Source: Pseudanabaena sp. PCC 7367 (GTDB taxonomy: Bacteria > Cyanobacteriota > Cyanobacteriia > Pseudanabaenales > Pseudanabaenaceae). From it: a stretch of DNA of 64,000 nt. Positions 47,703-58,326 of the stretch are shown one piece after another. Below the pieces are notes generated by a model. That model ran no database searches and was not told the origin of the DNA. It was given only the letters and a program-made list of their open reading frames with translations. Positions within the stretch are counted from its first letter, which is position 1. The number at the start of each line of letters is the position of its first letter. The translations under genes and the position numbers were made by a program. The stretch lies in the NCBI RefSeq assembly GCF_000317065.1, contig NC_019701.1, positions 2,490,001 through 2,554,000 of the forward strand, written 5' to 3'.

Positions 47703-48155
47703 ATGACACAAGCGCAAGAAGTTTCCACCTCAATCTCTAATCTCAATGGTGCTAGTAGTGATTTAAATAATTCCAATGGCTTAAGCCCAACCCCTAGACC
47801 CTGGGGCTCATTTACGGTGCTAGAAGAAGGGCGTGGTTATAAAATCAAGCGGATCGAAGTTAAGCCAGGTCATCGTCTCAGCTTGCAAATGCACCACCAT
47901 CGCAGTGAGCATTGGATTGTCGTTTCTGGCACCGCCAAGGTCACCTGTGGCGATAGCGAAATCATGATCAGCAGTAATCAATCGACCTATGTACCGATGT
48001 GTACGCGCCATCGACTCGAAAATCCTGGTGTAATTCCGTTGGTGATCATTGAAGTGCAAAATGGTGAATATCTGGGCGAAGACGATATCACCCGGTTCCA
48101 GGATGATTATGCCCGTGCTAATAATGGCAATAACGGCTCTAATGGTGCTAAATAA
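47703..48155 (+). CDS. Mannose-6-phosphate isomerase type II-like cupin
   Basis: The 150-aa cupin resembles the C-terminal domain of bifunctional GDP-mannose pyrophosphorylase/phosphomannose isomerase: PRPWGSFTVLEEGRGYKIKR, metal-binding SLQMHHHRSEHW and GVIPLVIIEVQNGEYLGEDD. It interconverts fructose-6-phosphate and mannose-6-phosphate for GDP-mannose. The N-terminal 35 residues are Asn/Ser-rich and disordered-looking. No pyrophosphorylase domain is present. Confidence 0.9.
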   Translation: MTQAQEVSTSISNLNGASSDLNNSNGLSPTPRPWGSFTVLEEGRGYKIKRIEVKPGHRLSLQMHHHRSEHWIVVSGTAKVTCGDSEIMISSNQSTYVPMCTRHRLENPGVIPLVIIEVQNGEYLGEDDITRFQDDYARANNGNNGSNGAK

Positions 48156-48318
48156 TCGCAATTTAACTTTAAACTCGTGGTAATCGATAGAATCACGATC
48201 GCACCGATTACCCCAAACAGATTAAATCGCCAAAAAATCCCTAAACCTAAGCGATCTAAGATTTAATAGGTTAAGAATATAGTTTTAGGCAGTTTAGGAA
48301 ATACTAAACAAATTTGGC

Positions 48319-49425
48319 GTGGTTAAAGTTCCCCCCTTCGATGCAACCGAACAATTTCGACAGATTGGCGATCAAATAAATCAAGCGGTCGCGGCGGTGT
48401 TGGCTTCTGGCCAATATGTTGGCGGCTCTAATGTCAAAGAATTTGAGCAGGAGCTGGCTGCTTACGTGGGTTGCACCGATGCTGTGGCCTGTAATTCTGG
48501 CACCGATGCGCTGTATCTGGCACTGCGAGCCCTGGGTATTGGTGCTGGTGATGAAGTGATTGTGCCGCCATTTACTTTTTTTGCTAGTGCAGAAGTGGTT
48601 AGTTTGGTTGGTGCAAAGCCGGTATTTGTGGATATTGAGGCCGATAGCTTTAATATCGATGTGACCAAAATCGAGGCCGCGATCACCGATCGCACCAAGG
48701 CGATTATGCCCGTGCATTTATTTGGTCGCCCCGCAAACATGACCGCAATCATGGCGATCGCCAAGCAACACAACCTCTATGTAGTAGAAGACTGCGCCCA
48801 GGCGATCGGTGCCACCTGGAATGGTCAGCAGGTGGGCAGTATTGGTGATGTGGGTTGTTTTAGCTTCTATCCCACCAAAAATTTGGGCTGTTGTGGGGAT
48901 GGTGGCATGTTAACCACCAGTAACCCAGATCTGGCACAGCAAAGCCGAGTAGTTAAAGAGCATGGTAGCCCCAAACGTTATTATCACAGTACGATCGGGA
49001 TTAACTCACGCATGGATGCGGTGCAGGCGGCGATCCTGCGGGTGAAATTGCCCTACCTGGACAAGTGGAATCACCTGCGCAAAGAGGCGATCGGCCGCTA
49101 TGATCAATATCTCAAGCACATTGACGGCATGATCACGCCCAAGCATTGCCCCGGCAGCGTGTGGAATCAATATTCAATTCGCTTTGCCCATGCCGATCGG
49201 GACGCGATCCAAGCCCAAATCAGAGCACAGGGCGTAATTACAATCACCTATTACCCGGTGCCGTTGCATCTCCAGGATGCCTATGCTGATCTGGGGCATA
49301 AGTCAGGTGATTTCCCCGTTTCAGAACTAGTCAGCCAGCAGGTTTTGTCATTGCCAATGTTCCCAGAGATTAGCGATGAACAGCAGCAATATGTGGTGAA
49401 TACGCTCAAGGATGCGCTGGCATGA
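48319..49425 (+). CDS. DegT/DnrJ/EryC1-family sugar aminotransferase
   Basis: The 368-aa PLP enzyme (GTG start) has VACNSGTDALYLALRALGIG, VEDCAQAIGA with the ring-stacking Asp, and the PLP-lysine segment GCFSFYPTKNLGCCGDGG. Such enzymes aminate keto-sugars in surface polysaccharide or antibiotic sugar synthesis. It follows the mannose isomerase-like cupin and overlaps purU by 4 bp (ATGA), an unexpected pairing. Confidence 0.92.
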   Translation: MVKVPPFDATEQFRQIGDQINQAVAAVLASGQYVGGSNVKEFEQELAAYVGCTDAVACNSGTDALYLALRALGIGAGDEVIVPPFTFFASAEVVSLVGAKPVFVDIEADSFNIDVTKIEAAITDRTKAIMPVHLFGRPANMTAIMAIAKQHNLYVVEDCAQAIGATWNGQQVGSIGDVGCFSFYPTKNLGCCGDGGMLTTSNPDLAQQSRVVKEHGSPKRYYHSTIGINSRMDAVQAAILRVKLPYLDKWNHLRKEAIGRYDQYLKHIDGMITPKHCPGSVWNQYSIRFAHADRDAIQAQIRAQGVITITYYPVPLHLQDAYADLGHKSGDFPVSELVSQQVLSLPMFPEISDEQQQYVVNTLKDALA

Positions 49426-50294
49426 CTACGGCTACCCTGTTGGTTTCCTGTCCCGATCAAAAAGGTCTGGTGGCCAAGGTAGCTGACTGGCTCTACTCCC
49501 ACAATGGCAATATTATCCATGCCGATCAGCATACTGATGCCTCGGCTGGTTTATTTTTGATGCGGGTTGAGTGGCAGTTAGCTGGTTTTAATTTAGAACG
49601 CCAGGAGATTGCCGCTAGTTTTCAACCTTTGGCGGCGGCGATCGATGCGAAATGGCAACTCCACTTCTCCGATCGGGTACGGCGGGTAGCAATTTTTGTG
49701 ACTAAGCAAGACCATTGTCTCTATGACTTGATTTTGCGGCACAAGTCCGGTGAAATTAACAGCCAGATCCCGCTGGTGATTGGCAATCATCCCAACCTGG
49801 AAGCGATCGCCCATAACTTTGGGATCAACTTCCACCATGTGCCGATTACGGCCGAAACCAAAGCCACCCAGGAAAAACTCCAGCTTGATTTGTTGCACCA
49901 ATACCAGATCGATTTAGTGGTTCTGGCTAAATATATGCAGGTGCTCAGTCCTCAGTTTTTAGCGGCCTTTCCCCAGGTAATTAATATTCACCATTCCTTT
50001 TTGCCTGCTTTCCCTGGCGCAAAACCCTACCATCGTGCCTATCAGCGCGGCGTAAAAATTATTGGTGCTACGGCTCATTATGTGACTGAAGATCTAGACG
50101 AAGGGCCGATCATTGAGCAGGATGTAATCAGGGTTTCCCATCGAGATGCGGTGGCTGACTTGATTCGCAAAGGCAAAGACCTGGAACGGATTGTGTTGGC
50201 GCGGGCGGTGCGATTGCATCTAGAAAATCGCGTGTTAATTTATGGTCAAACGGCTAAGTCAAAGCTGGGGCTCAGAACAGTAGTGTTCGATTAG
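49422..50294 (+). CDS. purU: Formyltetrahydrofolate deformylase
   Basis: The 290-aa enzyme has an N-terminal ACT domain (ATLLVSCPDQKGLVAKVADW) and a formyltransferase domain with INIHHSFLPAFPGAKPYHRA and ATAHYVTEDLDEGPIIEQDV, which carry the catalytic Asn/His/Asp set. It hydrolyses 10-formyl-THF to formate and THF, balancing the one-carbon pool. It is translationally coupled to the preceding aminotransferase. Confidence 0.95.
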   Translation: MTTATLLVSCPDQKGLVAKVADWLYSHNGNIIHADQHTDASAGLFLMRVEWQLAGFNLERQEIAASFQPLAAAIDAKWQLHFSDRVRRVAIFVTKQDHCLYDLILRHKSGEINSQIPLVIGNHPNLEAIAHNFGINFHHVPITAETKATQEKLQLDLLHQYQIDLVVLAKYMQVLSPQFLAAFPQVINIHHSFLPAFPGAKPYHRAYQRGVKIIGATAHYVTEDLDEGPIIEQDVIRVSHRDAVADLIRKGKDLERIVLARAVRLHLENRVLIYGQTAKSKLGLRTVVFD

Positions 50295-50476
50295 TTGCCA
50301 ACTAGGTTTTAATTTTTGCTAAAGTGCTGTTAATAAATTGTCTGTGAGCATAATTGCCTGTGGGTTTGCCCTGAAATAACTTATCTGTGCTTGGGGCATT
50401 ATCATACTTATACTTAGGTACTTAGAGGTACTTAGGGAACCATTTTAAATCGTCTTAATTCAATTGGGCTAACGCT

Positions 50477-51415
50477 TTGGCTAATCCATCTAATCAATCT
50501 GATCAGGTCAAATCAACCACATCGCTGCTGGGTCAAGCGATCGCCGATCGCAAATTCTTGGTTACGGCGGAAGTTGCCCCTCCCAAAGGTAGCGATCCAT
50601 TTCATATGCTGGAACAAGCCAGACAACTCAAAGGCCGAGTTCATGCGATCAATCTCACCGATTCCAGTCGGGCGGTGATGGCAATGAGTCCGTTGGCAGC
50701 CTCTGTGTTGGTGCAACAGCAAACGGGAATCGAAGCGGTGTATCAACTGGCCTGCCGCGATCGCAACCGGATCGCACTGCAAGGGGATTTGTTGGGGGCA
50801 AGTGCCCTGGGCTTATGCAATATTCTGGCGTTGACCGGTGACCCAGTCAAATCGGGCGATCATAAGGATGCTAAGTCTGTGTTTGATCTTGAATCGGTGA
50901 GGTTGCTCAAACTAATTGCCAAACTCAATCAGGGGATTGACATCAATGAAAAGCAACTTGCCAATGGTGGTACAAACTTGCTGGCGGGGGCAGCGGTCGA
51001 TCCGCAATTGGGGAGTTGGTCAGGATTGGTGCGCAGATTTGAACGCAAACTAGAGGCTGGGGCGCAGTTTTTCCAAAGCCAGTTGATTACGGATTTCGAT
51101 CGCCTCGATAAGTTTATGCATGAGGTGGGGAATGCCAGCGGTAAACCAATCCTGGCGGGGATTTTTCTGCTCAAGTCGGCCAAGAACGCCAGATTTATTA
51201 ATAAATATGTGCCGGGGGTAAACATTCCTGATTCGATTATCGATCGCCTTGCCCAAGCGGAGCAGCCATTACAGGAGGGGATTGCGATCGCGGCGGAACA
51301 GGTCAAAATGGCCAAAGATATTTGCCAGGGGGTGCATTTGATGGCGATCAAAACTGAACACCTGATCCCGCAAATTCTTGATCTGGCTGGGGTTGAGCCG
51401 ATCGCCCAGGACTGA
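50477..51415 (+). CDS. Methylenetetrahydrofolate reductase family protein
   Basis: The 312-aa product (TTG start) is a PF02219-type TIM barrel: VTAEVAPPKGSDPFHMLEQA with the catalytic Glu, INLTDSSRAVMAMSPLA, YQLACRDRNRIALQGDLLGA and ILALTGDPVKSGDH. It would reduce methylene-THF to methyl-THF. It is divergent from E. coli MetF, so a related folate or corrinoid reaction is possible. Together with purU it forms a one-carbon cluster. Its 3' end overlaps the convergent DUF1460 gene by 68 bp. Confidence 0.8.
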   Translation: MANPSNQSDQVKSTTSLLGQAIADRKFLVTAEVAPPKGSDPFHMLEQARQLKGRVHAINLTDSSRAVMAMSPLAASVLVQQQTGIEAVYQLACRDRNRIALQGDLLGASALGLCNILALTGDPVKSGDHKDAKSVFDLESVRLLKLIAKLNQGIDINEKQLANGGTNLLAGAAVDPQLGSWSGLVRRFERKLEAGAQFFQSQLITDFDRLDKFMHEVGNASGKPILAGIFLLKSAKNARFINKYVPGVNIPDSIIDRLAQAEQPLQEGIAIAAEQVKMAKDICQGVHLMAIKTEHLIPQILDLAGVEPIAQD

Positions 51416-52433
51416 TCGGTCTGGCCACCAGAATGCCGATCGCCTGCGGTTGCCGCGCAATATAGGCTTGTAGATCATGGGAAACCACCACCCTGCCCAC
51501 TGGCGAGGCATGAATCAAACCAAAATTGCCATCACTATGTCGATAGGCCAAGCCCGTATGAGTTACGTCTAGACCTTCGATTTCAGTGGCGATCGCAATG
51601 ATGTCACCCGGTTGCAGTTGACCATAGGCAGCGCGAATCTTGTCCGTTGGCACATAGGATATTTGCTGAGTATTGATGCCTTTTTCCATCGCTGTGATGC
51701 AATCTCGATTAGCTTTGCTACCGATCAGCTTGGGATAGAGCTGCCAATGGTTACTCATAAATCGGAGCGGTTTATTGAGCGGAAGACCACCCAGGCGATC
51801 GCCAATTTCCACCACCTGCCCCCGCTTTTGATTGTCATTAATCCAGTCGGAAAAATAATGTAATCGACTGCAATAACCATTAACCTCGCCATCGCTATAG
51901 CGCAAGCTCTGCACATTCTTAGCCAGAGTGGTAGGGGTATAGTCTTCAACTGCTACGCCCATTGCCAGAGCCAGGGCTATTTCCACCAGCAATACACAAT
52001 CGAATTGAGTCAGCGAAACAACCAGCTTTTCCTGGGGCGATCGATCCAGCAAACCTTCCCGATAGCCAGAGCCAATTAATTGCGCCGCCATGCTTTGCAC
52101 CATCTCGCCATAGGATTGTTGATGTAGCTCCTGGGCGATCGCCACTTGCATAATTTGCTGGAATTTGGGATCACTAGCCGGATCGAGTGCAGCTAATAAT
52201 TTGCGATCGCTGGTTGGTGCTTGCGTTAAAGTTACTGATTCTGGATCATCAATAATTTTGGTTTGAGGAGCAGTAGCGATCGATTGCTTTGAAGAGTGGG
52301 TGAAGCTGGCTGCATATTGATCATATTGAGCCACATATTGCAAATCATCAGCCAAACCAAGACCAGTCTGGGATGGGACTAAATTGGCAATTGGCAGCAG
52401 ACTAATCAGAGCAAGGGCGATCGCTGAGTTCAT
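51348..52433 (-). CDS. DUF1460 amidase-like exported protein
   Basis: The 361-aa protein has a signal peptide (MNSAIALALISLLPIANLV) and the DUF1460 fold: catalytic Cys in TQFDCVLLVEIALALA (C146 from this start), GDIIAIATEIEGLDVTHTGL with the His, and FGLIHASPVGRVVVSHDLQA. The family is related to NlpC/P60 peptidases and acts on muropeptides. ATG 52433 is preferred to an upstream TTG (52445). The 3' end overlaps the MetF-like gene tail to tail. Confidence 0.88.
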   Translation of the reverse strand: MNSAIALALISLLPIANLVPSQTGLGLADDLQYVAQYDQYAASFTHSSKQSIATAPQTKIIDDPESVTLTQAPTSDRKLLAALDPASDPKFQQIMQVAIAQELHQQSYGEMVQSMAAQLIGSGYREGLLDRSPQEKLVVSLTQFDCVLLVEIALALAMGVAVEDYTPTTLAKNVQSLRYSDGEVNGYCSRLHYFSDWINDNQKRGQVVEIGDRLGGLPLNKPLRFMSNHWQLYPKLIGSKANRDCITAMEKGINTQQISYVPTDKIRAAYGQLQPGDIIAIATEIEGLDVTHTGLAYRHSDGNFGLIHASPVGRVVVSHDLQAYIARQPQAIGILVARPISPGRSAQPQPDQEFAGSGVQF

Positions 52434-52624
52434 GATGACTGGCAAAAATTGATGATTCTAAGATTCAAAGCTCTGGCCATAATGGCTAATTAAATCTATT
52501 GATTGCTGATATTGACTGATTTATGACGACAAATGTTCTCTAGTCTAGATTGCAGTGATGTTAAGCGATTTAGCAGCATTCAACTACGCTAATTTGTGGT
52601 GATATGGAATCCTGCTCTAGGCTG

Positions 52625-53110
52625 TTACACAGGCGCCAATAAAACTACCGCATGGGTAGCGATCGCTTGCTTATGACCAATCGCATCTAATTTTTCATTT
52701 GTGGTCGCCTTCACGCTCACTTGCGAAACATCGATCGACAGGGCAGCCGCGAGGCGATCGCGCATTAATTTAATATGCGGCTTTAGTTTCGGCGCTTCCG
52801 CCACCACCATCGCATCAATATTGCCAATCTGCCAACCCTGAGCCGTAATAATCTGGTTCACTTCCTTGAGCAACTCAATGCTGTCTGCCCCAGCCCATTT
52901 GGGATCACTGGGCGGGAAGTAATGGCCAATGTCGCCCAATGCCAATGCCCCCAACATCGCATCCATGATCGCGTGAGTCAACACATCCGCATCGCTATGC
53001 CCCAGCAAGCCTAGCGCCGATTCGATCGTTACGCCACCGAGAATCAAGGGGCGATCGCTAACCAACTGATGGATGTCGTAACCATTACCAATCCGTATAT
53101 TCATGGACAT
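52625..53110 (-). CDS. ispF: 2-C-methyl-D-erythritol 2,4-cyclodiphosphate synthase
   Basis: The 161-aa enzyme has [11 protein letters not shown] (metal ligands Asp and His), [26 protein letters not shown] and [10 protein letters not shown], all diagnostic of IspF. It catalyses the fifth step of the MEP isoprenoid pathway. A second in-frame ATG (53104) lies two codons in. It starts 9 bp after the pentapeptide-repeat gene. Confidence 0.97.
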   Translation of the reverse strand: MSMNIRIGNGYDIHQLVSDRPLILGGVTIESALGLLGHSDADVLTHAIMDAMLGALALGDIGHYFPPSDPKWAGADSIELLKEVNQIITAQGWQIGNIDAMVVAEAPKLKPHIKLMRDRLAAALSIDVSQVSVKATTNEKLDAIGHKQAIATHAVVLLAPV

Positions 53111-53119
53111 TTATGACGT

Positions 53120-53695
53120 TTAAACTTCAGTGGTATTGGGTCGCATTTGATAAATATTGCCATCGGGCATGATTGCACCCCGAAAATCCGCCCCAGCTAG
53201 GTCAGCATCGGTCAAAATCGCTTCATGGAGATCGCTGCCACGCAGATCGGTTTTATGGAATATTGCCCCAGTAAAATTCGCACCCCGCAAATCCGCCCCC
53301 TTAAAATTTGCCTCCGACAGATCAGCATTGATTAATTCTGCCACCCCCAGATCAGCAGCACTGAGATCGGCCTTACATAAACTGGCACGGTTTAAAGAAG
53401 CGCCGCGCAAATCAGCCGAGCTAAGATCCGCATTGGCAAGGTTAGCCTCCTTGAGGTTGGCTCCGCGTAAACAAGCCGCACTGAGATCGCAACTACTCAG
53501 ATTTCCTCTGCTCAGGTCTGTGCCGATTAAATCACTGCCACTGAGATCGACCTTACTCAGGTTTGCCCCGGCTAGTTTTGCACCCCGCAAATTTGCGCCG
53601 CACAAATCAAGGTTCTGCAAGCTGCCATTATTTCTGACATTATTCCAGTTGGCAACGCTCTGTTTGAGCAATTCCACCTGCTTGTCGATCGCCAT
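53120..53695 (-). CDS. Pentapeptide-repeat protein
   Basis: The 191-aa protein consists from about residue 27 to 180 of tandem pentapeptides of A(D/N)LxG type (about 30 units), which form a right-handed beta helix. Such proteins are numerous in cyanobacteria and mostly of unknown function. It is probably co-transcribed with ispF (9-bp gap), although no functional link is known. A pentapeptide homologue lies at 57007. Confidence 0.93.
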   Translation of the reverse strand: MAIDKQVELLKQSVANWNNVRNNGSLQNLDLCGANLRGAKLAGANLSKVDLSGSDLIGTDLSRGNLSSCDLSAACLRGANLKEANLANADLSSADLRGASLNRASLCKADLSAADLGVAELINADLSEANFKGADLRGANFTGAIFHKTDLRGSDLHEAILTDADLAGADFRGAIMPDGNIYQMRPNTTEV

Positions 53696-54103
53696 CTATT
53701 TCCCATCTCCTGTGCTACCAGCTAGCTTTGACTAGTGTTTTATTGCTTCACCAAATCCGCTAGCCTGTTGATCCCCGTTTCCTGTCACATATCATCCTAT
53801 ATTAACTAACTAAACAAATTCTTAATATATTTTATTCCCTAAACTTTGTCGGTTGGCTACTATTAGCGCCTGGCCATTCACAAATGGCATTAAGACCTCC
53901 CACAAAAAGCATGAAAATAAAGCATAAAAATAAGGATGCACACGATCGCAAATGATCAGGCATCCTTACTCCAAGTTATTCAATACTCTAAGTTATTCAA
54001 ATATTCATCAAATATGCAACTGAGCGCGAAACCAATTGACCTGGTTTAGATTATTAGATTAACTGGTCTCTTCTCTAGTTGATTACTTGATTAATAATCG
54101 AAA
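53696..54103. other. Spacer holding the groEL terminator
   Basis: About 400 bp separate groEL from the pentapeptide/ispF pair. The terminator at 53926-53968 lies in the middle and the promoter of the pentapeptide gene must lie between it and 53696. Confidence 0.6.
53926..53968 (-). terminator. Strong intrinsic terminator of groESL
   Basis: TAAGGATGC (53931-53939) and GCATCCTTA (53960-53968) form a perfect 9-bp stem. Read on the minus strand it is followed directly by TTTTT, the classic rho-independent form, about 135 nt past the groEL stop. Confidence 0.85.
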
Positions 54104-55741
<1,638 letters not shown>

Positions 55742-55919
55742 TTACCTATTTTTACCTATTTCTATAGTTAACTATGATTTCAAGGATTTCAAGATTTTGA
55801 TAATTAGCGGCGATCGCTATAACTTTTAATCAAACTTGGTGTTAGTCGATCGCTGCTAAACCCAACCCAGCAATGACTGCCGATTGGTAAGAATGCTAGT
55901 TTCAGCTCAGAAATTCCAG

Positions 55920-56228
55920 CTAAGAAACGATCGCCAAAATATCTTTTTCTGCCAACAGGATATAGTCGTCATCAGCAATCTTGACATCGGTGCCAGCATA
56001 CTTGGAGTAAAGCACCTTGTCGCCAACTTTGACCTCTGGTTCTTGGCGAGAGCCATTTTCACTGCGCTTGCCAGGACCCACTGCGGCAACTTCACCGACC
56101 TGAGGCTTCTCTTTAGCGGTGTCGGGTAGAAAGATGCCGCCAGCGGTCTTTGCTTCCTTGGCGCTAACCTTGATAAAAACTCGATCGCCAAGGGGTTTGA
56201 CGGTAGATACATTTAAAGTTGTTGCCAT
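55920..56228 (-). CDS. groES: Co-chaperonin GroES
   Basis: The 102-aa protein reads [20 protein letters not shown] at the start and has the mobile loop ([15 protein letters not shown]) that docks on GroEL, then [19 protein letters not shown] 56228 has GAGG upstream; an in-frame TTG (56237) adds three residues. The CIRCE operator lies 405 bp upstream. Confidence 0.98.
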   Translation of the reverse strand: MATTLNVSTVKPLGDRVFIKVSAKEAKTAGGIFLPDTAKEKPQVGEVAAVGPGKRSENGSRQEPEVKVGDKVLYSKYAGTDVKIADDDYILLAEKDILAIVS

Positions 56229-57006
56229 AGTTTCCAATCCTCAACGCTAATGCTGTTAGTGAATATCAGTGAATAACAATTCTGTGAATACAAGCCAACC
56301 GATTTCTATACTTAACTGCTTAAACTGCTTAACTGCTCCACCAAAGATCTGACCAACTTTGCTGTCCGATCGACAGGGATCGACTAGCTCGCTGCCCAGA
56401 GGTCAAATGTTAAGCATGAGAAATTCAGTTATCCTTTATCCTTTCTAAACTCGACCCTGCATGTGATCAATCAATATCAAGCAATTAATTGAATTATGGC
56501 CACGACCAAGCTGAAGACGCTGAAGGCTGTGACAAAGTAATTAATCGAATTGAAATACCTGTGCGATCGAGTCAAACCCTTACTATATAGAATTAATAAT
56601 CTAGTCAGGGGGAGTCGAGTGACTTTATGGGCTTAGCACTCTCACTCGCTGAGTGCTAATTTATCGGAAAGCTGGAACCAACTTCGAGTGTGGTTTACCG
56701 AACTATGCGATCGAGAGCAGGTTTAGAAATTTTGAATATGCAGGCTGAACGTTAACCAAACAGGGCTATTCAGGCACTTATCAAACCTTGGTGTAATCAA
56801 AAATACTCGCTAACGAAATAGCTAAGGTTTATAGACGATCTACTACTCGACCACGTTAATTATGATTGGTCGCACTCTTGCAAAAGAGCTATCACAATCG
56901 CAAATTAAGCATCAAATTCTTTGTGGTGGACTACTGTGGACTACTACAGTAACGAAAAGCCAGAGTTTTCAAAGATTTAGTCGCACTGAGCTTAGTTATC
57001 CAGCAT
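56229..57006. other. groES upstream region
   Basis: About 780 bp without a gene. Apart from CIRCE (56633-56659), a TATATAG sequence (minus strand, about 56583-56589) and TTGACT (about 56571-56576) could belong to promoters downstream of CIRCE, but no complete pair is convincing. Confidence 0.5.
56633..56659. promoter_or_regulatory. CIRCE operator (HrcA site)
   Basis: TTAGCACTC (56633-56641), a 9-nt spacer TCACTCGCT, then GAGTGCTAA (56651-56659): a perfect match to the CIRCE consensus bound by the heat-shock repressor HrcA. It is the only CIRCE seen in the window and should control groES-groEL on the minus strand. Confidence 0.96.
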
Positions 57007-57804
57007 TTAGAGATGCACCGTGCCATCCGGCATGATCGCACCAGTTAAAGTAGCCTGCTGCAAATTAGCTCCTTCTAGATCGGCCTTGCTCAAATTAGCC
57101 CCCGTTAGATCGACCCGGCACAAATTTGCTCCCCGTAAATCAGCGCTGATCAACCTGACACCGATCATATTAGCCATTTGGAGCTGCGCCCTGGTGAGAT
57201 TAACCCGATTCAGGTATGCCCCGACTAAATTGGTGTCGGTCAAATCGGCCTCATATAAATTAGCGTCATTTAAAATCGCACCGCGCAGATCGGCAGAGTG
57301 GAGATCGACTTTAGTTAAATCCGCCCAATTCATAAAGGTAGACAGCAAGCAAGCCTGGCTCAGCCGAGCTTCCCTCAAGCTGGCCATTCTCAGGTTAGTT
57401 AATAGCAGTCTGGCTTTGCCTAGTTTGGCCTGGTCGAGATTGGCACGACTGAGATTAGTTTCACTCAGATTTGCGCGATCGAGATCGCTGGCGATCAACT
57501 TGGCTTCAATTAGCTCCGATTCCACCAATCTCACCTTACGCAGGTTCGAGCCACTGAGATCGACTTGGTTTAATCTGACCCCATCTAGCCTGGTGCCACG
57601 CAGGTCTTCATTACAAAAACTGCGCTCGCCTAATTGATAGCGTCTGGCGAGGCGGTGGCAAACATCCTGGTCATAGGTGGAACGGTTTGCCGGATGCGAC
57701 TCAGCGCGATCGCGATCAGAACCAAGCACCTGACTAGGGCGATCGATTTGTGACCAATGAGCACTGCCAAGGGCGACATCCTGTTGATCTGGGTGATTGC
57801 TCAT
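57007..57804 (-). CDS. Pentapeptide-repeat protein
   Basis: The 265-aa protein has a hydrophilic N-terminal region (1-65) followed by about 38 pentapeptide units of A(D/N)Lxx type up to residue 255. Its C-terminus (LTGAIMPDGTVHL) matches that of the other pentapeptide protein (FRGAIMPDGNIYQ), so the two are paralogous. Function unknown. Confidence 0.92.
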   Translation of the reverse strand: MSNHPDQQDVALGSAHWSQIDRPSQVLGSDRDRAESHPANRSTYDQDVCHRLARRYQLGERSFCNEDLRGTRLDGVRLNQVDLSGSNLRKVRLVESELIEAKLIASDLDRANLSETNLSRANLDQAKLGKARLLLTNLRMASLREARLSQACLLSTFMNWADLTKVDLHSADLRGAILNDANLYEADLTDTNLVGAYLNRVNLTRAQLQMANMIGVRLISADLRGANLCRVDLTGANLSKADLEGANLQQATLTGAIMPDGTVHL

Positions 57805-58326
57805 TAGAAATTAATTACACAAATAATATGGTTACTAGACCAATTCAAATATTACCCCCAGCCCCAGCCCCATAATGGCGGGGAAATACCCTATTGCTTA
57901 GTTAAACTTAGAGTTGCATTTTGGAAACGATCGCCAGAAAACCCTATCCCTTCATTATCGATCGTTTCTTCTTGAACTAAATATATTTAATCAGGTTGAC
58001 GCTCCACGCCTAAATCAAGCACCTGAATCAAGCACCTGAATCAAGCAGCTAAATCAGGCAAAAGCATTGGCGATTGATAAACAGCCTTTATTACTACGTC
58101 GATCGGTGGTCATAAGATTTAATTACCGCCGTATCTTAAAGAATATGATTAAATTAAAAATCCTGTTACACTGGCAGCCTAGATTTGGCTATGCTGTCCA
58201 GTTGAGCTTTTGGGCATTTGTAGTAGTATTTACCTAATGCAGCCCTAATGTCGCTAAGATTAAGTTTCCAATTGACAGGCTAGCTAAAAATTTAGAATCG
58301 ATCGGTAGCAAAGGTAGTAGTGGCTT
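57805..58326. other. Divergent spacer with 13-bp tandem repeat
   Basis: 520 bp without a gene. AATCAAGCACCTG is repeated at 58013-58025 and 58026-58038, with a third copy (two mismatches) at 58039-58051. Confidence 0.6.
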
